DNA from: Gamarada debralockiae | Taxonomy: Eukaryota > Ascomycota > Leotiomycetes > Helotiales > Hyphodiscaceae | DNA: 33,194 bases | Reading direction: 5' to 3' | NCBI GenBank assembly: GCA_002803225.1 | Contig: NXFV01000226.1 | Location: 1 to 33,194, forward strand | Notes under the pieces: model-generated | What the model was told of the DNA's origin: nothing | The model's database searches: none | What the model saw: the letters and a program-made list of their open reading frames with translations, nothing else | Shown: positions 23,150-33,156 of the stretch, in pieces | Numbering within the stretch: position 1 is the first letter of the stretch | Layout of the letters: every line of letters starts with the position of its first letter | Made by a program: the position numbers and the translations under genes

Positions 23150-24588
23150 GTAAGTGTGCAGGATGAATTTGGAGAGTTAAGAGCCGGGGTTCTTTCCCTC
23201 ATTATATGAGATCTTGAGCATGATTCGTTGCTGGTGAATATGACAGCATTGAATGTTTGAAAAGCCTTTGGTGAATACATTCAATTATGAAAATTGCGGT
23301 AAACACAGATAAAAATCAGCAGAGTGTGAAGGGCCAACGCTCGAATGAAACGCAGGTACAGCCGGTGAATTAGGAAAGTGCAATCAGAATCGAGGGATTC
23401 AAGGCACACGGTGCCTTCCATATGAAATACAATAGCCGATTTCTGTAAAGCAAACACAACCTCGGAATTGCTAAAGAACTTGGGCGACCCCTGAACTAAT
23501 CTGTGTATTGAGGGGAGGTGCCTGTCTGTTACAGAAGGATTGCGTCCTAGAGTCGATCATGATTCTGTTATTGACGGCGATGAACAGCGGAGCAGATGGT
23601 CTGTAAAGAGCGCTGGAAATTCCGGATGGTTCTTGTACCTTTTTGATCTCTCTAAGACTTTTTGTTCTTCTAGGTAAACTTTGGATATTTTTTGCTAGTT
23701 GACCGAGAGTGAATTTTCCTCGTCCGGAAGTTGGCAGCATCGAGAGTAGCCTGGAAGGCAAACAGCAGGAGGGAAGGAGTGGCATCGAGAGACACATAGG
23801 ATCAATGATAATACGCACAATTAGTGTTTGAATCTCATCTTCGCTTGGGATGCTTGTTGAATAGGCCTCGGAATCGTAAGAGCGTGTCTGACGTCCTCTC
23901 CGAACAATCACAAGCAAAGGCAGTCCGCAGCTCGCGGTGGTGGCACTTGATCAATGGCATTGTGACAGTATATGTAATTCGATTCCGCATATCAATACTA
24001 GCTACTGCTTGAGTCTGAAGCTGCATGAATCTGGGTTGAGGAGAGGCGGCGTAGATAGCAGGACATTTCTCCCACAGCAATGAGACATCTCTGGACCCCT
24101 CCTCGGGTAGGTTTGCCTATCAGACCAAGAACAGCCATCTGAGTATGCATCATTCGATTCGAAAAGAGATGTAGCAGCCGGCGGTAAGTTGCGCATTCGT
24201 TGAGCACGAAGCTCTCATTTGCATCCATTCCAGCGCCCAAAAATAGTGCTCTAGAGCACAAGATAGAGGAAGACTCGACAGTAGCAGCGCAATTACCACC
24301 AAAATGATAACTGGGTTGCTCAAGTACACCCACAATAAAAGTGCCCAAATACAATTTAAAGTGGAAGAAGAAAGGAATTTCTCCGTCAAAATTTTTGATT
24401 TTGAACGCGTAGAAGCTGGTTGGTCAGCCAATGATCCCGCTAGCTCTATTAGGATTAGTCTAAATTTGTGCCGAACACCTTGAGCTTCAAAGCAAGACGT
24501 CAAGATAGAATATCGAATTGAGTTGGTGAACGCCACTGAACAGCGTCGTCTTCCTCTTTCTTTTCTGCAGAGACGACGAGAGGACATC
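23150..24588. other. gene-free stretch upstream of the complex I gene
   Basis: Open frames at 23471-23917, 23835-24354 and 24150-24644 (all minus) overlap each other and are rich in Ser, Arg and Leu with no domain. The last 100-200 bases before 24589 should hold the nuo78 promoter and leader. Confidence 0.5.
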
Positions 24589-27089
24589 ATGCTGCGGCAG
24601 TCTCTGGCACGTTCGGCTCTGCGGACGAGCAGGCAGAGCTGCAATGCTTCAAGAACATTCGCGACATCGAACAGGAGACAAGCGGAGGTCCAGCTTACAG
24701 TTGGTAAGGCGCATTGAGTCCTCGGATTGTGGGATTGATTAGATGGCTAATTTATGCTTCAGATGGAAAGCTGGTGTCGATAGAAGGTGTGTTGGTGGAG
24801 TCTTAATTTGGTTGGGGAGATGTTGACGATTTCCACAGCTGGTTCTGCTTTGATTCAAGCATGCGAGAAGGCTGGAGTTACGATACCTAGGTAAGCCAAT
24901 ATGGTAGTGGCGTTTGTGTTGAATATTGCTGACAAAAATACAGATACTGCTATCATGAGTGAGTCCCATCGAAAGGTCCGAAATAACCCCTCATCTAACG
25001 AAATACAGAAAGCTCATGATTGCTGGAAACTGTCGAATGTGTTTGGTTGAGGTAGAGAGATCACCAAAGCCAGTGGCATCCTGCGCATGGCCCGTACAAC
25101 CGGGTATGGTCGTTAAGACCAATTCGCCCCTTACACACAAAGCACGAGAAGGAGTTATGGAGTTTTTGTTGGCCAACCACCCCCTCGACTGCCCCATTTG
25201 CGACCAAGGAGGAGAGTGCGATCTGCAGGATCAGTCGATGAGGTACGGAGCTGATAGAGGTCGATTCCACGAGGTTGGAGGCAAGCGTGCTACGGAGGAT
25301 AAGAATATTGGACCTCTGATCAAGACCTCGATGAACCGATGTATCCACTGCACAAGATGCATTCGATTCGCAAATGACGTTGCTGGAGCTCCGGAGCTTG
25401 GATCTACAGGACGAGGAAATGATATGCAGATTGGCACGTACTTGGAGAAGAACTTGGATTCGGAGATGTCTGGAAATGTTATCGACCTATGCCCTGTTGG
25501 AGCTCTCACATCAAAGCCATACGCTTTCCGAGCACGACCCTGGGAACTGAAGCACTCCGAATCTATCGATGTTCTTGATGGTCTCGGATCAAACATTCGG
25601 GTCGACTCCCGTGGCCTCGAAGTTATGCGTATTCTTCCAAGACTCAACGACGACGTCAACGAAGAATGGATCAATGACAAGACAAGATTCGCCTGTGATG
25701 GATTGAAGACCCAAAGACTCACCACACCTCTCATCCGAAAGGACGACAAGTTCTTCCCTGCTAGCTGGGAGCAAGCTTTGACTGAGATTGGAGCTGCCTA
25801 CAAGGACTTTGCTCCAAAAGGAGATGAATTCAAGGTTATCGCTGGAGAACTCATCGAGGTCGAATCAATGGTTGCGATGAAGGATTTGGCCAACAAGCTC
25901 GGCTCCGAGAACTTGGCTCTTGACCAGCCTTCTGGCCATCAACCAATTGCTCACGGAATCGACGTTCGCTCAAACTATTTGTTCAACTCGAAGATCTGGG
26001 GTGTTGAGGAGGCTGATGCCATTCTCATAGTTGGAAGCAACCCTCGACACGAAGCTGCTGGCTTGAACGCTCGTATACGCAAGCAGTGGATGCGCTCTGA
26101 CCTTGAGATTGGTGTTGTTGGTCAATCATGGAACTCGACCTTCGAATTCGAGCACCTCGGTACCGATGCTGCTGCCCTCAAAAAAGCTCTCGCTGGTCCA
26201 TTTGGCAAGAAGCTCATTGCTGCGAAGAGGCCAATGATCATCGTTGGTTCTGGCGTCACTGATCATGCAGATGCCAAAGCCATCTACGAGATGGTCGGTG
26301 CCTTCGTCGAGAAGAACGCCTCGAACTTCTTGACTGAGGAATGGAATGGGTACAATGTCCTCCAGCGTGCTGCTTCAAGAGCTGGTGCTTATGAAGTTGG
26401 ATTCACTACTCCATCTACCGCTGTGGCCAACACAAAGCCCAAGTTCGTCTGGCTTCTCGGAGCCGATGAGTTCAACGCTGCAGATATTCCGAAGGACGCT
26501 TTCGTGGTGTATCAAGGACACCACGGTGACCGCGGTGCTCAAATTGCTGACGTTGTTCTTCCTGGTGCTGCATACACCGAGAAGGCTGGCACTTACGTCA
26601 ACACTGAAGGTCGTGTACAGATGACTCGCGCTGCTACCTCATTACCAGGAGCTTCCCGAACAGACTGGAAGATCATTCGAGCAGTCAGTGAGTTCTTGGG
26701 CGCACCGCTGCCCTACGATGATGTCGCAGCTCTGCGTGATCGTATGGTGGAGATCAGCCCTACGTTGGCGAGCTATGATGTTGTTGAGCCGGTTGCGTTG
26801 AAGCAGTTAAGTAAGGTGCAATTGGTAGATCAGAATAAGGGGTCGAAGCCCAGTGGGGCGCCGTTGAAGCAGGTTATTGAGAACTTTTACTTCACAGATG
26901 TCATTTCAAGAAGGTAAGACGACACCCTGACTCCAAAAGAAGATGGAATTTGCTGACATGCATGATTGCAGTTCGCCAACAATGGCTAGATGTTCAGCAG
27001 CGAAGGAGACGGGCAACCCAGAGACGAACTTCCTGGCGCCCGGTTATTCCAGCGATCACCCCCACGGGCGTGTTGCCTACGGACCGTGA
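24589..27089 (+). CDS. nuo78: NADH:ubiquinone oxidoreductase 78-kDa subunit (NDUFS1)
   Basis: Large iron-sulfur subunit of the peripheral arm of mitochondrial complex I. Exons 24589-24703, 24763-24786, 24839-24890, 24944-24958, 25009-26913 and 26972-27089 give 742 residues, close to the Neurospora protein. The first about 30 residues (MLRQSLARSALRTSRQ onward) form an Arg/Ser-rich mitochondrial presequence. Ligands are all present: the 2Fe-2S N1b set Cys66, Cys77, Cys80, Cys94; the N5 set His126, Cys130, Cys133, Cys139; the N4 set Cys180, Cys183, Cys186 and Cys230 (CPVGAL). The molybdopterin-oxidoreductase-like domain follows from about residue 290, lacking cofactor role as in other eukaryotic subunits. 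Exons 2 and 4 are only 24 and 15 nt. Introns are all GT-AG. The long frame at 24959 would start with a stretch of intron 4 and is not the N-terminus. Confidence 0.97.
24944..24958 (+). other. nuo78: 15-nt microexon of nuo78
   Basis: This exon supplies part of RYCYHE, including Cys66 of the N1b cluster, between introns of 53 and 50 nt. Without it the first cluster ligand is missing and the frame is unchanged (15 nt), so skipping would give an in-frame, cluster-defective protein. Confidence 0.85.
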
Positions 27090-27443
27090 TCTTGTAATTT
27101 GACTCTTTTCTTTACTACATCGGGTGTTGGTTGTATATATGGACAGTAAGAAGTACAATGAAAGAACTCAAAATAGATCTAGCGCAAATCGGCGGTATTG
27201 TCTAATGTGCCCTCTGAACGTAAATTGTGAAGCAAAGTCTATGCATTTTACATACTGTACATCAAACAGTGGCAGAAGATAAACAACCCGTCCCCGGGAT
27301 CGAAGTCCAGCCCAACCTTCAACGCCAACCATGCATCTGCTCGAGTCCTTTGACCACATCTCGAAAAGCTCCGTCGAACGCAGAACCCCCATTGCCAACT
27401 CGCGCATTCATCTCAACCCTACAGCAAACCACCAATCCGTCCC
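27090..27443. other. convergent 3' spacer
   Basis: Lies between the stop codons of nuo78 (+) and the ERD2 gene (-). Open frames here on both strands overlap and extend into the antisense of ERD2. Probably the two 3' untranslated regions. Confidence 0.6.
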
Positions 27444-28221
27444 TCATACAGGCAAGGCGAACTTCTTCCCCTTCAAAACCTTCGTATAGTAAATCCAGAA
27501 GAAATCTGAATAAAGAACCGTTTGTATACACCCGGCAAACACCGCAATCCCATCCCAATGACCCTCAGCCCAGTATCTCCAAATCCAATTCGGGATATAC
27601 AGCGCGCGATAGCTTCCCAACGCAAACAGATAATGTGTGGTAATCGTCTCCGCCTCCCCAGTCCTTTGAAGCAAGAACAGCTGCGGCAGGATCGCTACAC
27701 TTTCAAGCCAGATTGAGAATGCCCATAGGATTTCGGTGAGCGTGTATTCGTATGGGTAGATCAGGGCGCAGACGAGCGAGCCGAGGAGTAGGTATTGTAC
27801 GCGGAAGGTATCGAGGTTGGGATCGTGGGTTGGCTTGTAGGCTGTTGTCATCAGGTAGATAGTGTAGCCGGACGAGCCGAGGAAAAGGATCTTGAAGACT
27901 GTGTTATACAGCTTGTCGGGATCGAATGCGGTCCAGAAGAGGTCGAGGTAGCGGGTCACGTAGACCATTAGGTAGAGGGCTTGGGATTTGAAGGATATGC
28001 CGGAGCAGGACTGGAGGGTGTTAAGTTGTGATGTCTTTTTTTATGGTAATTGGGGAATTGGGTTGGGAGAGGCATTACGTACGTTCGTCTGGCGCATCTT
28101 GTGTAGTAATATCAAGATCGATATCAAGTGGGAGAGATCTCCTGCATTGTTCGTCAGATCTGCACCTTCCTCAAACTTCTCGTCAACGTAGGACCCTACC
28201 CAGAATCCGAAAGATATTCAT
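27444..28221 (-). CDS. erd2: ER lumen protein-retaining receptor (K/HDEL receptor)
   Basis: Retrieves HDEL/KDEL-tailed proteins from Golgi to ER. Three minus-strand exons, 28221-28200, 28141-28083 and 28010-27444, give 215 residues, near the usual 212-219. Splicing yields MNIFRILGDLSHLISILILL, then HKMRQTNSCSGISFKSQALY and YVTRYLDLFW, all family signatures. Seven hydrophobic helices can be traced through to the last, and the C-terminal tail KVLKGKKFALPV carries the Lys-rich motif used for retrograde transport. Introns of 58 and 72 nt have GT-AG ends. The conserved TRYLDLF and IYPYEYTLTEILWAFSIWLE segments are intact. The ATG at 28221 matches the N-terminus of other fungal receptors. It faces away from the WLM protease gene with 399 bp between the two start codons. 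Confidence 0.96.
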
Positions 28222-28620
28222 GACGAAATGAGCAACGCCTCAGCGTCTTCGTTCAGGATCTCAACTGTTGAAGGTGATTGCTGAAGGGCTTCAGCAGCTT
28301 GTGGTTGTCCGAGTCAATGGGGTTCTTGATGGTATTCGACGCAGAGCATCAAAAGTCGATGGTTGAGGCCACGCAGCAGCGCGATGAGCCAGAAACGTCA
28401 ATAGTGGTGACAAGGAACCCTGGCTGCGGGAACAAGCGACAGGCGCCAGACGCGCGCGCTCTTGTCCCGTTTGCCGATGTGGCGGATCTCGTGGGAGCTG
28501 TTCGATTACGAAGCAGCTTTGCCTAGAAACTTCTATGAGTCCCTATTCACCGAACATGTACTTTTAGTGAGCAATACAAGACATTATCAAGCCCTCCCTT
28601 TTCATCTTTTCTGCAAGAAC
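28222..28620. promoter_or_regulatory. divergent promoter region, erd2 and WLM protease genes
   Basis: The 399 bp between the two start codons must serve both genes. The right part has no TATA-like element; the region is moderately GC-rich at 28430-28500 (several CGCG). An open frame through 28462-28620 continues into the protease without a stop but reads unlike that family. I cannot place transcription start sites. Confidence 0.5.
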
Positions 28621-29658
28621 ATGGCGACTGATACCCAAGACATCATGTCCACTGACAATCAGGATCTAGTTTCCTTGACCCTCCACCACCATGGCACTCC
28701 TCATACCTTCTCCTTCCCCTCCGAAGCCACGATTTCAGACCTCTCAGACGCCGTTACAGAAGATCTCTCTATACCATCCTCCAATCAAAAATTTATGATC
28801 TCCAAACTCGGTCTCCTCAAACCGCCTTTCAGAGATCCTCAACTACACCTCTCCTCCATCGCAGACAAGAAAATCACCCTCATGGGCAGCACAGCCGCCG
28901 AAGCTTCTTCAATCGCCCAGGCTTCTAGCGATGCCGCAAGATTTGTCAACCGTGTACGACCCGTGCAGAAAGTCAAGGCTTACAAAACGCACGACTGGAA
29001 GAAAGAGCAGGAAGAAGCGCAATATACATTTACGACTCTCCGACCCTTACCATATCTACCGAACCCTTCACGAAGTCTGCAGTTTCTCCAACGGCTGAAG
29101 GATGATGCGGGAATCAAGGCTGCAATGCGGAAGCATAAATTTACAGTCCCGTTGCTTACAGAGATGAATCCTGTTGAACACACACAATCGAATCACGAAG
29201 GCACGACGAGAACTCTGGGTCTGAATAGGAATCAAGGAGAGGTTATTGAGTTGCGCTTAAGGACAGATGCATATGATGGATATAGAGATTACAAGACGAT
29301 TCGGAAGACACTATGCCACGAACTGGCGCACAATATCTGGGGGCCACACGATAGGAATTTCTGGGATTTGTGCAAACAGATCGAGAAAGAGGTTGAAGGG
29401 TCTGATTGGCGGAGTGGAGGACATAGTTTGGGGGATGAGGAGTATTATGGTGGGGAGGAAGTGGATGATCATGGGGGATGGAGTGGTGGGGAGTTTGTGC
29501 TTGGTGCTGGGAGTGCTGGTGGGGCGGAGAGCGTTGGTTCGACTTCGAGTCAGGGGATGAGTCGGAGGGAGATATTGGCGAAAGCCGCGGAGGAGAGAAT
29601 CAAGAGGTTGAGGGAACAGGGTGGACAGAGTGAAGGCGCGGGAAGTGGTTCTGGATAA
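28621..29658 (+). CDS. ubiquitin-like + WLM-domain metalloprotease (Wss1 family)
   Basis: Single-exon gene, 345 residues. Residues about 15-90 form a ubiquitin-like domain (LVSLTLHHHGTPHTFSF start, ending KKITLMGS). The WLM domain follows from about residue 125, with the zinc motif HELAH at 233-237, then NIWGPH, giving HExxH plus His243, as in Wss1-type DNA-protein-crosslink proteases and the S. pombe ubiquitin/metalloprotease fusion protein. The order Ubl-WLM resembles the latter more than Wss1, which lacks a Ubl. The tail after about residue 280 is Gly/Ser/Glu-rich with a basic coiled segment RREILAKAAEERIKRLREQ, and may carry ubiquitin- or SUMO-interacting elements, which I cannot confirm. 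I chose ATG 28621: in-frame upstream sequence starts without an obvious leader and reads unlike the family. DNA-protein crosslink repair role is inferred from the family. Confidence 0.9.
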   Translation: MATDTQDIMSTDNQDLVSLTLHHHGTPHTFSFPSEATISDLSDAVTEDLSIPSSNQKFMISKLGLLKPPFRDPQLHLSSIADKKITLMGSTAAEASSIAQASSDAARFVNRVRPVQKVKAYKTHDWKKEQEEAQYTFTTLRPLPYLPNPSRSLQFLQRLKDDAGIKAAMRKHKFTVPLLTEMNPVEHTQSNHEGTTRTLGLNRNQGEVIELRLRTDAYDGYRDYKTIRKTLCHELAHNIWGPHDRNFWDLCKQIEKEVEGSDWRSGGHSLGDEEYYGGEEVDDHGGWSGGEFVLGAGSAGGAESVGSTSSQGMSRREILAKAAEERIKRLREQGGQSEGAGSGSG

Positions 29659-29991
29659 TGTTTTTGGATGATCATATTGCATGAGCGACGGCGTTAGGGT
29701 TGAGGACAATTCCTGCGATAGCATGTAAGATACACTTTCCTCAGGATGAGGCATTTCCAAATGAGGTAGTAGTACAACTCAGATTACTTTTGGCTTAGTT
29801 GTCTCAATGTCTCTGCGTCCCGCTAGTGGCACACCTTCCACTCTGCTCTAGATACGTCAAACCTGGTTCTAGCATCGGTGGTGGTGGTGGCTATGGCGCA
29901 AAAGGATTATCTTCTATTTTCACTCCCCTCTTCTCCGACCATTCCTTCTCTTCGATCGCTGGCGCCTTCGTCAAATCCTCTACAACCTTGA
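29659..29991. other. gene-free spacer
   Basis: Downstream of the protease gene. The frame at 29799-30056 (+) is unsupported. Confidence 0.5.
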
Positions 29992-30360
29992 TTATCCTAA
30001 TACCGTCCTTTCCTGAAAGAATGACTCTTTATATCTCCCCCATCTCGCCTCCCTGATGTGAGTGTAAGTGCTCTCGTAAAAGATAGTCTCAAGCTTCTCA
30101 TGGAATTTATGAGAATCGGTCCTCCGCAACTAGCAAAGCGCGACTTGCTTCTCAAGCATGTAGCCCATGAACATGCTGAAGAAGACATATAGCAATGGGA
30201 TGGTGGTGAATTCCAGCTTGATTACTATGTTCATGAAGTGGATACTGTCGCTGAGTTCTTTGTCTGACCAATCCTCCAGGATGTGAAATTGGTGGATTAT
30301 GGAGCAAGAAGCAGAGAAACGCAAGTTGCGTTCAAGTGTTGGGTAGGTGCCATGTTTCAT
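29992..30360 (-). pseudogene. small ORF relic with one in-frame stop
   Basis: A minus-strand frame from ATG 30360 reads MKHGTYPTLERNLRF, a hydrophobic stretch IPLLYVFFSMFMGYML, then TAG at 30130-30132, and continues in frame as LRRTDSHKFHEKLETIFYES to a TAA at 29992-29994. Continuity across the stop suggests a former gene of about 120 codons or an exon fragment. No family recognised; an intron that spares the stop is not excluded. Confidence 0.35.
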
Positions 30361-30869
30361 TGTTGCCCTTGCTCAGAGTTGGTGACTTGAGTTGGGTTTT
30401 AGAAGGAGGTTGCAATTTGTTTGAGCAAGTTCTCGTTTGAATTCATTTCGATGAACTCATTGGACGCAATGAATTTGTTGGGGCCGAACTTTTAAGTGAT
30501 GGCGCTTACGACCCAATTATCAAGATACAACTGCCTTGGGAGAGTAGTCACCTGGCCTTCATCCTACCCGTCAAGCGACTTTAATCGCTATCAGAGCAGA
30601 AACCCTGAGTTAGGCAATACATAAAGAATAGAGAAGTTGAAGTAGTAAAATGATAAAGTTGACATCGGCCTAAGATAAAAGTGCCGAGAAGCCGTGAACA
30701 GTGAAGTTAAGAACGGGGCAGTCCCACTTGAATGCCAGTGCTGATCTTGAATTTAACTTCAGCGTCAAAATTTCGCCACTTCACCTTCTCTTTTTATTTT
30801 CCCCCGGGGGGCGGGGTGGGTTCTGCACTCTGCACTCTTCAGTCATTCTATCCTAGGGAGGCTGCGAAC
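30361..30869. other. spacer; promoter-like copy of the tandem array
   Basis: No coding sequence seen. From about 30540 the sequence resembles the region upstream of the next copy (near 31690-31860), for example GTAAAATGA and AAAGTTGACATC segments, so it is probably the promoter of the first, broken member of the tandem array. A C5G6 run lies at 30803-30814. Confidence 0.45.
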
Positions 30870-31471
30870 ATGTCGCTAACAAAATTCTTCAGCGTAACAT
30901 GCGTCGACATCCTTACCTCAGCACTTGACGAAGTTCGCGTCTTGCCTACCCGATCCCAACAAAAAGGACAAACTTCAGGATGTCCTGATAGGGCTATCAA
31001 TCACCAAAATCGTCGTCAAAGGCTTGCTCATATTGATGGCAATCTTCCAGTTGAGTTGGGTCCTTGGACATCGCTCTCTAATCAAACGATTGCGAAACAA
31101 CTATCATTCGTACGAACTACAACAAATAATAAAGTTGGTGGCGGGGACAGAGCAAGAAGCCACTTACAGAGACTGAAGGGCAGTATAAGTCCGTGACGCA
31201 CGTTATAGCTAATGGTACCAGGACTATAACTGTTGTAGAGGATTACTTGAAAGCACCGGATATCAGCCAAGGGATTGAAGATGGGAACAGGAAGGTTAAG
31301 GAGACGCGGGATGAGAATTGGAAGTTGCAGAGGGAGAAGGAGGAGAAGAGGAGGTTGAGGAAGAGTGGAAGCCAGCCGCCTGTATCGGAAGTCCAGGGAA
31401 GGGAGATGGAGGCACGGGCATCAGATATCGAAGCTCACCACCCGCGTATAATGGAAGTGGCATCACCCTAG
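30870..31471 (+). pseudogene. frameshifted copy of the tandem one-TM family
   Basis: ATG 30870 begins MSLTKFFSVTCVDILTS, matching the start of the intact neighbour (FNATC region). A shift near 30925 moves to the frame reading KFASCLPDPNKKDKLQDVLI, then a hydrophobic segment (KIVVKGLLILMAIFQLSWVL) and RNNYHSYELQQI. A second shift near 31155 moves to GQYKSVTHVIANGTRTITVV, EDYLKAPDISQG and a charged tail ending at 31471. The pieces line up with the 206-residue paralog at 31980, giving about 55-65 percent identity by eye in the last part. Two frameshifts argue for a pseudogene; an unseen intron could fix one of them. At nucleotide level the GTGACGCACG block at 31191 matches GTAACCCACG at 32322, about 1130 bp away. 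Confidence 0.72.
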
Positions 31472-31979
31472 GTTGGCAATTGGGGTTCTACGGCAGATAC
31501 TTCTATTATTGGACAAAGCAGACTGAGGGCGTGCTGATTGGTGGCGACCTTCAAATCAATTCCTGACTACTTACTCTGCGCCCTTAATCCTTACCTCGCG
31601 AAGCTACTTCGGCAATACTTCAACCCAACTCTGAACAGTACCATGCTGAGACGGAGCCATAGTTGGGTTTTGCATAGCTTTTTTGTCATGGTTCAGGGAA
31701 TGGTCACCTGACGACTTCCACCCATCAAGGTCAATCCCTCAACTATTCCCCGGAACAGGTACCCAGATTTTCAACTAAACTACAGGCAACAGAAGCGGTA
31801 AAATGACAGAAACTTGACGTCAGGCCAACAGATAAGTACCGGCAAATGATCTGAGAAATCAGACTAAGAATAAAGCAGACCAACCAACTCTACTGACTTC
31901 ATCTCGTCTTTTTCATCCACATTCGTGTTCCTCTCCGCAAACTGTACAGCGTCGACCAGGAAAGTCTACAACAATCAGT
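31472..31979. other. promoter spacer between tandem copies
   Basis: Carries the presumed promoter and leader of the intact copy. It shares short blocks with the other two spacers: AGGGAATGGTCACCTGACG near 31695 resembles AGTAGTCACCTGGCC near 30542 and the CAGGGG...CCCCTGACAGG region near 32938-32963. Confidence 0.45.
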
Positions 31980-32600
31980 ATGGCGCCGACCCAATACTTC
32001 AACGCTACATGCGACGGCGCTCTCGCGGCTTATTTTCAGCCGGGTACAAACTTCACTATCTGCCACCTCGCGACCTTCAAATCCTCCTATAGCTTATCCG
32101 GCGGACAGATCGCCATGATCGCCACGATCGCCATGTTCGTGATTTTGGGAATACTCCTCGCCCTAACTTTCTTGCTGGGTTGCAAGATTGGGGAAGATTA
32201 CACGATCAGGACTCTGCGAAACGATTATCATTCATATGAAATGTGTGAGGAGATTGAAGAGAGATACCTCCAGAAACTAGATCCCAAGGATCGTGCAGTG
32301 GCCGAAGGACGATACAAATCCGTAACCCACGTGCAGGCGAATGGCACAAGGACGATAACGCTTGTAGAAGATTATTGGAAAGCACCGAATATAAGCCAAA
32401 CGACAGAGAACTTGAACAGAAAGCTTAAGGAGAGGCGGGAGACAAGTAGACTGCAGCAGAGAGAGCGGGCGGAGAGAAAGAGGCTCAAGAAATTGAGGAA
32501 GCAAGGCAGGGTTCCAGCACCGCCATCGGCACCCGCAGGCTCACCAGAAGTTCAAGAAATGGAAGAGGGAGACACGGGCACTCGCACCAGCGGATATTGA
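31980..32600 (+). CDS. small single-pass membrane protein, intact member of tandem family
   Basis: Single exon, 206 residues. A short N-terminal ectodomain (residues 1-41) carries two Cys (11 and 28) and N-glycosylation sequons (NAT 8, NFT 24) but no cleavable signal peptide; one strong transmembrane helix spans about 43-67. The cytoplasmic part starts with GCKIGEDYTIRTLRNDYHSY, then a conserved block RYKSVTHVQANGTRTITLV, EDYWKAPNISQ, and a charged coiled-coil-like tail (KLKERRETSRLQQRERAERK) ending in a Pro/Glu-rich stretch. Topology (N-out, reverse signal-anchor) is inferred. I recognise no family or function. The start is the ATG at 31980; the frame has no upstream ATG in the leader. Paralogs flank it on both sides. 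Such small type III-like proteins are often lineage-specific. Confidence 0.72.
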   Translation: MAPTQYFNATCDGALAAYFQPGTNFTICHLATFKSSYSLSGGQIAMIATIAMFVILGILLALTFLLGCKIGEDYTIRTLRNDYHSYEMCEEIEERYLQKLDPKDRAVAEGRYKSVTHVQANGTRTITLVEDYWKAPNISQTTENLNRKLKERRETSRLQQRERAERKRLKKLRKQGRVPAPPSAPAGSPEVQEMEEGDTGTRTSGY

Positions 32601-33084
32601 AGATCCACCACCTGCGTACTACGCAAGCCGTAACGGTGCGCCGGAGGTTCAGGCACCGTGTTATACATCAGATGGTCCTATAATTAGATAGACTGGCAGA
32701 AGGGTATTGAACTATGCGTACCCCAATTGCACCCCATGCCACTCAATAATGTCCCTTGAATCAAATGTTCACGTACCAATCATTCTAAGCCCGTGTGCTA
32801 TTGGGAAAACCCTCCACTCCGCCCCTCAGCCCCAGCTCGCGCCACAAGTCCATCTTGATAACATTTTATTTCCACACCCAGTTAGCCCAAACTGAGACTA
32901 ACCGTCGTAGTATTTCGTCGGGCGTCGGTCATAGTTCAGGGGTTATATGATCCCCTGACAGGCTTGTGACCATCAGCTAACCCACTTGTTCGATACTCAT
33001 CCCCATTTAAGGTAAACACCTCCAATTTCCTCCAACCATTCCTCTCCAGCCTTCAACCGGGTGAAAATCCCCACAAGCCCCAGC
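32601..33084. other. spacer before the third copy
   Basis: No gene seen. Contains a promoter-like block resembling those before the first and second copies (ATAGTTCAGGGG near 32931). Confidence 0.4.
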
Positions 33085-33156
33085 ATGGAACCAAGAGAAT
33101 TCCTAAACGCAACATGCGTCTCCTCGCCGCCAACTTCTTGCAATATGGTCACGTGA
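33085..33156 (+). pseudogene. truncated third copy of the tandem family
   Basis: ATG 33085 begins MEPREFLNATCVSSPPTSCN, aligning with MAPTQYFNATC of the intact copy, but a TGA at 33154-33156 ends it after 24 residues. The window ends 38 bases later, so the rest, or an intron, cannot be judged. Confidence 0.5.

Noticed and set aside
24150..24644. 164-codon minus-strand frame overlapping the nuo78 start
   Set aside because: Leu/Ser-rich with no domain, runs through the nuo78 presequence exon. Treated as chance.
28462..28620. N-terminal extension of the WLM protease from an upstream start in the same frame
   Set aside because: It begins with TTG, its first ATG is at 28477, and the extra residues do not resemble the family; the ubiquitin-like fold starts just after ATG 28621.
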